The position numbers and the translations under genes are program-made. DNA of 64,000 nucleotides from Micromonospora echinospora (GTDB taxonomy: Bacteria > Actinomycetota > Actinomycetes > Mycobacteriales > Micromonosporaceae): assembly GCF_014203425.1 (NCBI RefSeq), contig NZ_JACHJC010000001.1, positions 2,480,001 to 2,544,000 of the forward strand, written 5' to 3'. Positions 23,533-31,356 of this stretch are shown in pieces. How positions within the stretch are numbered: position 1 is the stretch's first letter; each line of letters begins with the position of its first letter. The notes beneath the pieces were generated by a model, which was given only the letters and a program-made list of their open reading frames with translations, searched no databases and was not told the DNA's origin.

Positions 23533-26303
23533 AACCCATCCGGTACGGGCCGTTCGCCCGGGCCGCCGACTGGTACCAGGGGTGGCGGGATGGCAGGTCC
23601 GGCATCCCGCCCAGACCCCGGACCCGAGGGCACCGGGTCACCACCGCCCACCGGGAGGTGCTGATCCGCCGGGCGCAGGACGCGTTCGACCATGAGTACC
23701 TGCGCATGGAGACGCTGCTGTTCGGCGCCGGGCAGACGATGGTGGGGGCGGAGGCGCGCAAGCGAGGCAGCCTAGCGATGCTGCGCCGGGCCGAAGCCGA
23801 GAGCGCCGCGCTCGGCCGCGAGCTCACACCCGAGGAACTCGGGCGACGGCGGACCGGTGAGAAGGCCGCCGACCCCCGGATCGTTGCAGACCGCCGAAAA
23901 CGGGAGCAGCACAAGCGCCGCACGGGTGTGCTCACCATGATCCGTGACATACACCGGGAGGTGACCGACGCGGAGGTCCAGCTCGCCCGGGCCGGCCGCG
24001 AGGCGACCGTGCAGCGGGAGGTGGCCTATGCCCGGGTGCGACGCATTCACGAACACACCCACCGGCGACTGGCCGCCTACCGGCGTCGCCTGGTGCGGTC
24101 GCACCCGGACGGCCCCTGGGTGAACCAGGTGCTGGGCGTGCTCGACCCGGAGATCCCCCAGTGGGCGTTGCCGGAGCACGACGGGCCCGGGCACGAGCGG
24201 GCTGAGGTCGACTACCCGCCGCCGCCTCCTCGGTCCGTTGAGGTGATCATGCTGGTCCCGGTCACCGTGTTCGGATCGAAGGTGCCGCCGTCGGATGTGC
24301 TCGTGGAGGGCTACGACGTGAGCGAACGGCACTTCCGGATCGAGCGTGCCGGACAGGGGCTGCGCCTGCGGCACCTCGGGCACGGTCGTGAGCTCTACGT
24401 CGACGGCCGCGCTGTGCGGTCGGCGACGCTCCGACCCGGAGACTCGTTCGACTTCGACCGGTTTCGGTACCGGGTCAGCGAGGACGCCACGCACCTGCTG
24501 GTGACCCGCCTCGGCCCCGCGGGTCTGATCGTCCACGGGCTCAGCGACGAGACCGGTCGGTTGACCCGGATGTCCTTCGTGCAGCGCACGGGGACGGTCG
24601 TGGCCATCCTGGGACCCTCCGGGGCGGGGAAGTCCTCGCTGTTCGGAGCGCTGACCCGGGAACTGTCGACGGAGGCCGGGGGGTCGCTGTACTTCGCCGG
24701 CCTTGACCTGAACCGGCACGCCGAGCAGGTGCGGTCCATGCTGGGGTTCGTTCCGCAGGACGACAGCCTGCACACCACCCTGACCGTGCGTCGACTGCTG
24801 CGGTACTCCGATCGGCTGCGCTCGACCGGCCCCCGGCACAAGGGGGACCGTGAACGCCACATCGAGGAGATCTGTTCCTGGCTCGGCCTCACCAAGCATC
24901 TGGACAGCCTCGTGGCCAACCTGTCCGGCGGCCAGCGGAAGCGCGTGTCGATCGGCTTGGAACTGCTCTCCGACCCGACCCTGCTCATGCTCGATGAACC
25001 GACCTCGGGCCTGGACTCCCACATGGACCGCGAGGTGATGAAGCTGTTGCGCCGGTACGCCCATGCCGGCGAACGAACGGTCATCACCGTCACCCACTCG
25101 AACGAGCACCTGAATCTGGCCGACGCCACGCTCGTCGTCGGCAGCAGGGGCCGTCCCGTCTACTTCGGTGCGCCGAGCGGGGAGTGCGAAGCGCTGCAGG
25201 CGGCCAGCTACGCGGACCTGATGGCGACCCTCGCGAAACAGCCCGACGAGCCGGGTGGGGAGGTGGCCACCGCGCTCGCCGGCGCCTACCAGGCCGGACC
25301 GGAGGTCGCGGAGGCCGCGCGGGAGGCCGGCCTCGCCGCGCGGGAACCGGATGAGCGCGCCAACCGTATTCGTCGTCCGCACGCCGCCGTCGTGGCCGCC
25401 CGCCAGGTTCCGGTGTTGATCGCCCGGCAGTGGGCCCTGGTCCTGTCGCACGGTCAGCGCAAGAACCGCGCGGAGCGGGGCTTCCTCGACCGGCTGCGTA
25501 CCGTGATGGTCGCGGCGAGCCCGATGCTCATCGCGGCGGTCACCGCGGTTCTGGCCGCCCTCGTGACCGGTCCCGACGGGCTCGGCCCGGCCGAACCCGG
25601 CGCACCGCGAGAGTCCGGCCCGATGGTGTTGAGCTTGCTGACCACTCTGGCCGTGCTGAGCGGTCAGGCTCTCACGTACAGCAACGTCGTCTCCGAGTTC
25701 GCGATCGTCCGGCGAGAGTACCGGACGGGGATGAAGCCATCCGCTTTGTTGCTCGCCAATTGGTCGGTGTACGCGGTCCTCGCGGTCGCGCAGGCCGCCA
25801 TCGTGACCGTGGTCTTCACCCGGCTCAAGCCGGGACCCGTCCACGGGTTGTCCATTCCGCCGACCTGGCAGCTGTTCGTCACGCTCGCGCTGCTGAGCGT
25901 CACGGCGATGTCCCTCGGCCTGCTGATCTCGGTACACGCCAGGAAGCTGGAGCAGGCGGTGGCCTGGACAACGGCGGCATCCATCGCCCAGATCGCCTTC
26001 AACGGCGTGACCAGCGACATGTCGGGGGACCGGTTGTTGCAGGTCCTGGGGATGCTGATGCCGACCCGGTGGGGTCTCGGGGCGGCCGCCTCCGCCACCG
26101 ACCTTCGCGCCGTTGCCCCGACGACGGCCTACCACGACGCGATCTGGTCGCACACGACCGGGCAGTACGCGTTCAACATGTCGATGCTCGCCGTACTCAC
26201 CTTGCTCTTCTTCGTGCTGGCGGTTGTCCGCCTCGGGCGGCGCCTGCGCCCCCGACAGCGGATCAGTCGTCGTTGGTGGACCGGATGGAGGAGGTCTCCG
26301 TGA
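23529..26303 (+). CDS. ABC transporter with N-terminal coiled coil and FHA domain, fused ATPase and ABC-2 permease
   Basis: GTG 23529 overlaps the previous stop (GTGA). The 924-residue protein has: 1-225, the coiled-coil domain shared with the first operon gene; about 237-325, an FHA domain (SERHFRIE gives the SxxH signature; phosphothreonine binding); about 340-545, an ABCG-type ATPase with Walker A GPSGAGKSS, Q-loop VPQDDS, signature LSGGQRKRVSIG, Walker B LLMLDEPTSGLDS; about 655-920, six predicted ABC-2 helices. The FHA-ABC-permease order resembles mycobacterial Rv1747, which is controlled by Ser/Thr kinases. Likely role: phosphorylation-responsive export of an unknown substrate, or a membrane switch. 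No kinase gene is in the window. Confidence 0.9.
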   Translation: MKPIRYGPFARAADWYQGWRDGRSGIPPRPRTRGHRVTTAHREVLIRRAQDAFDHEYLRMETLLFGAGQTMVGAEARKRGSLAMLRRAEAESAALGRELTPEELGRRRTGEKAADPRIVADRRKREQHKRRTGVLTMIRDIHREVTDAEVQLARAGREATVQREVAYARVRRIHEHTHRRLAAYRRRLVRSHPDGPWVNQVLGVLDPEIPQWALPEHDGPGHERAEVDYPPPPPRSVEVIMLVPVTVFGSKVPPSDVLVEGYDVSERHFRIERAGQGLRLRHLGHGRELYVDGRAVRSATLRPGDSFDFDRFRYRVSEDATHLLVTRLGPAGLIVHGLSDETGRLTRMSFVQRTGTVVAILGPSGAGKSSLFGALTRELSTEAGGSLYFAGLDLNRHAEQVRSMLGFVPQDDSLHTTLTVRRLLRYSDRLRSTGPRHKGDRERHIEEICSWLGLTKHLDSLVANLSGGQRKRVSIGLELLSDPTLLMLDEPTSGLDSHMDREVMKLLRRYAHAGERTVITVTHSNEHLNLADATLVVGSRGRPVYFGAPSGECEALQAASYADLMATLAKQPDEPGGEVATALAGAYQAGPEVAEAAREAGLAAREPDERANRIRRPHAAVVAARQVPVLIARQWALVLSHGQRKNRAERGFLDRLRTVMVAASPMLIAAVTAVLAALVTGPDGLGPAEPGAPRESGPMVLSLLTTLAVLSGQALTYSNVVSEFAIVRREYRTGMKPSALLLANWSVYAVLAVAQAAIVTVVFTRLKPGPVHGLSIPPTWQLFVTLALLSVTAMSLGLLISVHARKLEQAVAWTTAASIAQIAFNGVTSDMSGDRLLQVLGMLMPTRWGLGAAASATDLRAVAPTTAYHDAIWSHTTGQYAFNMSMLAVLTLLFFVLAVVRLGRRLRPRQRISRRWWTGWRRSP

Positions 26304-26986
26304 AAGGCCATGCCTCACCACTCGCTCTCGTCGCCTCCTGCGCGCTGCTCGTACTCGTCGCATGCGGCAGCGAGCCGACGAACGAGACGACGGACCCGGC
26401 CCCGACCCAGGCGGCGCCGACCTCGCCCGCACCGTCCCCGACCGACGCCGGGCCGTCGACCCCCACTCCGTCACCATCCGCTACCGACGACAGCACCGCG
26501 ACGATCCCGGAGATCACCGGTCTGCGGTTGTCGGAGGGGGAGGAACGGCTTCGATCGCGGGGAATCCTGTCGATCAACGTCGTCGATGCGAGCGGCGAGG
26601 GGCGCATGATCCTCGAGAAGGACAACTGGGTCATCGTGTCGCAACGCCCCGAAGCCGGGACGTCCGCCGACACCGCCACCTCCGTGACGCTGAACGTCAG
26701 CAAGCCGACCGACCCGCAACCCACGATCAACGCCGTCGAAGGCAAGGTGCCCGACGTGGTGTGCCGCGACTTGCAGGCTGCACAGGACGCACTGCGAGCC
26801 GCCGGCTTCTATCTGCTCCTGCCGAAGGACGGACTGGGGCAGGGCCGGTTCCCGTTGGTGGACCGCAACTGGATCGTCGTGGGACAGTCCGCTCCGGCCG
26901 GCAGCAGCCCTGCGACGAGCACAAGGATCGAGCTGATGGTGGTCAAGTACGGCGAACCCACCGGGAACTCGGGGTGCCCGAGTTGA
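26300..26986 (+). CDS. Lipoprotein with two PASTA domains
   Basis: GTG 26300 overlaps the transporter stop (GTGA). The 228-residue protein has a signal peptide with lipobox LLVLVAC (Cys at about 22), a Thr/Pro/Ser-rich spacer to about residue 65, then two PASTA units: IPEITGLRLSEGEERLRSRG and VPDVVCRDLQAAQDALRAAG, each followed by the usual ...V..Q.P..G strand. PASTA domains recognise muropeptides or beta-lactams in kinases such as PknB; here they form a free lipoprotein that could sense cell-wall fragments for the neighbouring FHA transporter (inference). Confidence 0.85.
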   Translation: MKGHASPLALVASCALLVLVACGSEPTNETTDPAPTQAAPTSPAPSPTDAGPSTPTPSPSATDDSTATIPEITGLRLSEGEERLRSRGILSINVVDASGEGRMILEKDNWVIVSQRPEAGTSADTATSVTLNVSKPTDPQPTINAVEGKVPDVVCRDLQAAQDALRAAGFYLLLPKDGLGQGRFPLVDRNWIVVGQSAPAGSSPATSTRIELMVVKYGEPTGNSGCPS

Positions 26987-28947
26987 TCACCACGCAGCCA
27001 GTGGCGGAGTGGCGCAGCAGCCCACCGTCGTACCGGGACTGCCGCGCGGCCGCGCGGTCGATCCGCGGTGCCGAGTTCGGCCGCGATGCGATGGACCTGG
27101 TCCGCCCGCGCAGTGTTCTCGGTGTGTTCCGAGGCAAGGCGCCACTGCCGATGGTGCTCTACGTCGCCGGCCACGAGGGGCGGCTGGTCTGGCGGAATCC
27201 GGATTCGCTCGCGATGCTGCAGCCGCCGGCGGACCACGCGGTCGCGCCGCTCGCCGGCCGGTTACGGGTGGCCCGAGGCTTGGTCCGGCACTGGGACGCC
27301 GTGCTGCTCACGGCGCCGCCGGTGGTGTGCCTGCTCGGTGCGCTGGTCGTCGCGCTCACCGGTGCCCTGCTCGGCCCCGCCTTCGTCCTTGTGGCGAGCC
27401 TCGCTCTGGCGCTGGTGGCGGTGGGTTACATCGCCCTGTTGATGACCGCACTGGTCCTGTACGCCGCGCGGTCGGTGCTCGGTGCCGTCCGCAATCCCCG
27501 TCCCGCGCCCGGCGCGGTGGCCGCGCGGACCCTGCCCGGCACCCGGTGGTCGATGGTCCTGTGTCACCACGTCGATCCGGCCACCGGCGGCGAGTTGCTG
27601 AGTCACGTCACCGCACGGCTGAGCCACCTGATCACCGGACAGGCAAAGCGGTGTCTGCAGGAGTTGGGTGCTCAGGCGCCGATCATCAACGTCACGGAGA
27701 CACTCGTGTGCCTGACGCAGGGAATCACCAGCAGCCCGATGCGCCGCAGAGCCGCCGCCTGGTCCACCGGGAGCGTGGCCGCCGGCTCGGATCCCGAGGC
27801 CATGGTCAAGCGGCCGCTGCGCCAGCCCGATCGTCCGCCGCTACGTCTCTTCGACACGGGCACCGTCGCGCTTCTGTACCTGGTTGCCGTCGCCGTCGTG
27901 GTCCTCGGCGAGGCGGTGCTGATCGCCGGGTGGGAACGAGAGGAGTGCGCCCAGGCGGACTGTGCCGGAAGACCGGCGAACTACGGCAGCGCGGTGCGCT
28001 GGTTGGCGCAGCGGCTGCTGTTCAACGACCCACCCTCGATCACGCCGGCGACCGCCCAGTCGGTGATCGTTGGGTGGCTGACCAGCGTCATGTCGGCTGT
28101 CGGAGTCGTCGTGCTCGCCGTCGCCTTGTACCGCTACGCCCGACATCGGTCCTCGAACGCAAGGGAGTTGAGAGCAATGATCAACGAACGTAGATCGGTT
28201 GTCCTGATCCTCGTGGCCACGAGAACCGAACGCGATGCGTTCTTCGCGGCCCTGAAGGCGGCCAACGGCCGTGAGCCTGAGCCGCAGCCCCTCAACACCC
28301 ATGTGGTGTTCGATCTCGGCGTGGTGTCCCGGGCGCAGGTCGTCCTCGCGCAGAGCGGACCAGGTGCGGTCGACCCCGGAGGCGCTGCGATCACCGCCGC
28401 CGCACTGATCCAGCGGTTGGCGCCGGACTTTCTGATCCTCGCCGGCATCTGCTTCGGTCTGCGCGAGGACGAGCAGAGCCTCGGCGACATCGTGGTGTCC
28501 CGGAAGCTGCGGGCGATCGACCACCGCAAGGTGATGGAGCCGGAACCGGGCCAGCCCCCGATCATCCGGATACGGGGCGACTTCGTCTCCTCCTCGGAGG
28601 CCCTGTACCAGCGTTTTGGCGCCAGCGAGTACACCTGGACCAGGTGCCCGGTGCACTTCGGCACCATCCTGTCGTCGAGCACGCTGGTCAACTCCCGCCA
28701 ACTGCACCGGGAACTGCAGGAGATCGACCCCGAGGCCATCGCGGGCGAGATGGAGGGGGCCGGCGTCTACGCAGCCGCTGCTCCCGAGAAGGTCGACTGG
28801 ATCGTGGTCAAGGCGATCGCCGACCGCGGCTACGACAAGTCGGACGACATGCAGCCGTTGGCGGCCCGGAACGCGGCCGACTTCGTCGTCCACACGCTGC
28901 GCAGCGGTGCCATGGACGAGCGGATCGTGACGGCGACGGCGTCCTGA
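26974..28947 (+). CDS. Membrane protein with C-terminal purine-nucleosidase (PNP/MTAN-like) domain
   Basis: Possible starts are GTG 26974, TTG 26983 and GTG 27001; the first two overlap the preceding stop. About 657 residues: a soluble N-terminal part, two to three helices (about 109-165, PPVVCLLGALVVALTGALLG), a soluble segment, single helices at about 295-319 and 362-387, then the PNP domain from about 408: VVLILVATRTERDAFFA, LILAGICFGLR, LGDIVVSRKLRA, AGEMEGAGVYAAA, WIVVKAIADRGYDK. The EMEG and AIAD.GYD motifs supply the ribose- and base-binding residues of nucleoside phosphorylase/MTA-SAH nucleosidase enzymes. Such domains act as toxic effectors in several defence families. Last gene of the operon. 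Confidence 0.85.
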   Translation: MPELITTQPVAEWRSSPPSYRDCRAAARSIRGAEFGRDAMDLVRPRSVLGVFRGKAPLPMVLYVAGHEGRLVWRNPDSLAMLQPPADHAVAPLAGRLRVARGLVRHWDAVLLTAPPVVCLLGALVVALTGALLGPAFVLVASLALALVAVGYIALLMTALVLYAARSVLGAVRNPRPAPGAVAARTLPGTRWSMVLCHHVDPATGGELLSHVTARLSHLITGQAKRCLQELGAQAPIINVTETLVCLTQGITSSPMRRRAAAWSTGSVAAGSDPEAMVKRPLRQPDRPPLRLFDTGTVALLYLVAVAVVVLGEAVLIAGWEREECAQADCAGRPANYGSAVRWLAQRLLFNDPPSITPATAQSVIVGWLTSVMSAVGVVVLAVALYRYARHRSSNARELRAMINERRSVVLILVATRTERDAFFAALKAANGREPEPQPLNTHVVFDLGVVSRAQVVLAQSGPGAVDPGGAAITAAALIQRLAPDFLILAGICFGLREDEQSLGDIVVSRKLRAIDHRKVMEPEPGQPPIIRIRGDFVSSSEALYQRFGASEYTWTRCPVHFGTILSSSTLVNSRQLHRELQEIDPEAIAGEMEGAGVYAAAAPEKVDWIVVKAIADRGYDKSDDMQPLAARNAADFVVHTLRSGAMDERIVTATAS

Positions 28948-28980
28948 GGAGGCGCGATCACACGCCGCTTCGGGGCATGA

Positions 28981-29708
28981 CGGCTCTTCGAACTTGAGTG
29001 GGGTTCGCGGGCAGACGGTGACCCGGATGTGTAGGGCTCGCAGCCCATCGGTGATCATCCGGGTGTCGAGTTCGGATGGTCACATGTGAAGAGCTGCGAG
29101 CATGGTCAACGATACGGCCCTGCTACTGGGGCTGAATGGCCTGGTGGCCGAGCGAGTCGAGTTGGTTGCCGCCGGCATCCCGGTGGCGGACCTGTCCACC
29201 GGTTGTGAACAGGCACGATGCTGCCCGCAGTGCGGGCAGCGAGCAGTGCGGGTGAAGGAGTGGGCCACGACCCGGCCGCGGGACCTGCCGGTCGCCGGGC
29301 GGCCGGTGAGGCTGCGCTGGCGTAAACGACGCTGGTACTGTACTGACCAACGTCGGCCTGTCCGCGCAGGTCGTTCACCGGACAGGTCGCTCAAGTGCCG
29401 GCCCGTGCCAGGTTGACCACCCGGTTGCGGCAGGCGGCTGGAGCGGCGGGCGCACGATCGCGCAGTCCGCCCGCGACCACGGCATCCCGTGGCCGCTCGT
29501 CGCGGCCGCGTTCACCACTCACGCCACCGCGGTGCTGCCGGCCGAGCCCGAGCCCGTTACGGTGCTCGGAATCGACGAGGTCCGCCGGGGCAAGCCGCAC
29601 TGGACCTGGGATGAGCAGGCCGCCTCCCGGACCACGACCGCGGACCGGTGGCACGTCGGCTTCTGCGACCTGTCCGGCGACCAAGGGCTACTCGCCCAGG
29701 TCGAAGGC
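28981..29708 (+). pseudogene. ISL3-family element, truncated and frameshifted
   Basis: A GGCTCTTCGAA-type terminus near 28982 precedes ATG 29102. The protein starts MVNDTALLLGLNGLVAERVE and has the zinc-finger CCPQCGQR and RPVRLRWRKRRWYC of ISL3 transposases. The frame then breaks near 29,345-29,440; later pieces (DHGIPWPLVAAAFTTHATAV, VLGIDEVRRGKPHW, WHVGFCDLSGDQGLLAQVEG) are in other frames. The sequence stops at about 29,708, joined directly to the tail of an HNH nuclease gene. The catalytic C-terminal half is missing. Confidence 0.75.
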
Positions 29709-29709
29709 C

Positions 29710-30012
29710 GACGTCGACATCGACCACGTCGTGCCCCTCGCGGAGGCGTGGCGTTCAGGCGCCAGTGGCTGGACCACCAGTCGACGGCAGAGTTTCGCCA
29801 ACGACCTGACACGCCCGCAGTTGATCGCGGTGACCGACAACGTGAACCAGGCCAAGGGTGACCAGGACCCGTCGACGTGGCAGCCGCCGTTGTCGTCGTA
29901 CCGGTGCACCTACAGCAAGATGTGGATCACCGTGAAGTACAACTGGGGGCTGAGCCTGCAGTCGTCGGAGAAGTCCGCGCTGCAGAGCATGCTGAACACC
30001 TGCAGCTCCTAA
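29710..30012 (+). pseudogene. C-terminal fragment of a second HNH nuclease gene
   Basis: The 303 bases encode DVDIDHVVPLAEAWRSGA...SMLNTCSS, the whole HNH core and C-terminus of the nuclease at 4,614-5,288, with one residue changed (Ser to Thr after NDL). The signal peptide and N-terminal domain are gone, replaced by ISL3 sequence; the open frame through the junction reads ISL3 DNA out of frame. By hand I count about 26 nucleotide differences from the first copy, nearly all silent, so the two were diverged homologues under selection before this one was truncated. Confidence 0.85.
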
Positions 30013-30117
30013 CTCCTCGCACCGCCTCAGGCCTGACCGCACAAGCACCGACGCACGGCAACGTCTGAGCCATCCGTCATCGGCCCCGCCCGCGCGCCCG
30101 CGGACGGCGGCGCCGAC

Positions 30118-30158
30118 GCGCTGGAGGGCGGGTCGCCACACGACCCGCCCTCCAGCGC
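30118..30158. terminator. Perfect 18-bp hairpin
   Basis: GCGCTGGAGGGCGGGTCG (30118-30135) pairs with CGACCCGCCCTCCAGCGC (30141-30158) around CCACA. It lies between convergent reading frames (HNH fragment, DUF6745-like gene) and is probably a bidirectional terminator. Confidence 0.75.
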
Positions 30159-30201
30159 CGAGGCGCAATCGGATGAGGCGCTGATCCCGCCGGCGGGGCG
30201 A

Positions 30202-31153
30202 TCACCCGGTTGGGACGATGGCACCGTCACGGGCCCACAGGGTGCTGCCGTCGGGCCAGACAAGCGCCGGCTCGTCGGCGCCGTGCAGCAGGCCGTCGCC
30301 GGTGACTCGCAAAACGGTGGGGCGCTGCATCATCACGGCCACCCCCGATAGGGGCCACCACGGCCCAGCCGCCAACGCCACGTCACGGCACCCCTCCCAC
30401 CCTGGGGTGGGTGCCGTGCCGAGCACCTGCTGGTAGGTGTCGATCGCGGCGAGCACAAGCCAGTCGGGGTAGAGGTTCCAGGCCGGATCGAAGAACCAGT
30501 CACGAGGATCCAGGCAGTAACGGATCACGGCGCGTCCCTCGTCGTTGCGCTTCACGATCGTCTGCTCGTCGCTCCAATACCAGACGAATTGCATGATGTA
30601 GCCGCCGGTGAGGGTACGGTCGACCGCCGCCCAGACCGGACCCAGCACCTGCTCATACACCTGCCGTACCGCCTGCAGTACCGGTGTGAGCGCGGACCGC
30701 TCGCCCTCGGTGACCGGGTTACAGAGGTACCGGTGCTCCATCAGGTTGTAGCGGGCCTCGAAGCCGTCGTAGCGCTGCTCGCCGTAGTAGCCGTGCCATT
30801 CCATGAAGTCGTGGAAATCGCCGAAGGCGGTGAACCGGTCGTGGTCGCTGGTCTGCTCCCAGATCGGGGCTCGTGCTGCTGCCAGCGCGTTGTTGAGGGC
30901 GTAGCGGCGGACCGAGGCGACCAGCGACGTGTGCCCGTCCTCGAGCAGTTGCCGCACCTGCTGCAGGGGCGGCCGGGGGAGAGGGGCACCACAGGAACCG
31001 CGACGGCTCGGGATGCCCGGCGCTGCGGTAGGCGAGGCGGACGGCTGCCTCCGCGCGCGCCTGGTCCGCGGGCTCGCAGGACAACGCCGCCTGCGTCCAT
31101 CGGCTCGCCACGGCTTGTCCGTGCGCTGAGATCGGATTGGTGGAGTCACGCAT
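30202..31153 (-). pseudogene. DUF6745-like protein, frameshifted
   Basis: ATG 31153 is preceded by GGGAGGA. The first frame reads MRDSTNPISAHGQAVASRWT to SAGHPEPSRFLWCPSP; near 30,970 the frame changes and continues VRQLLEDGHTSLVASVRRYA, then FTAFGDFHDFMEWHGYYGEQ, CLDPRDWFFDPAWNLYPDW and LLHGADEPALVWPDGSTLWA. The last segment matches the DUF6745 signature (LH..DGPA..WPDG..LYA..G). The shift lies in a C/G-rich run, so it may be a pseudogene or an assembly error. Function of the family is unknown; members are often in variable actinomycete islands. Confidence 0.55.
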
Positions 31154-31356
31154 GTCGTCCTCCCGACGAATGATCGATAGTGCGGCATGCCGTTGACGAT
31201 GCCGCTGCAGGTCAAGTGGCCACGTGCGACCCAGAGGAACCAGGGCCGATCGTCGGTCCCGGCGTTCGCTGTTGTGGCCCTGCTGGGCACCGCGGCCGGT
31301 TGCGGTGAGTGATTCAGGGATGACGTGAATGAGATCCTCATGTTTGACTGACATCC

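Noticed and set aside
23772..26477. A 901-codon minus-strand frame opposite the FHA-ABC gene
   Set aside because: It is antisense to Walker A/B and signature motifs; its translation is low-complexity His/Arg/Gly.
26113..28947. A 944-codon frame that would extend the PNP protein upstream
   Set aside because: The first 287 codons overlap the ABC and PASTA genes in a shadow frame; the start near 26,974 fits operon overlaps.
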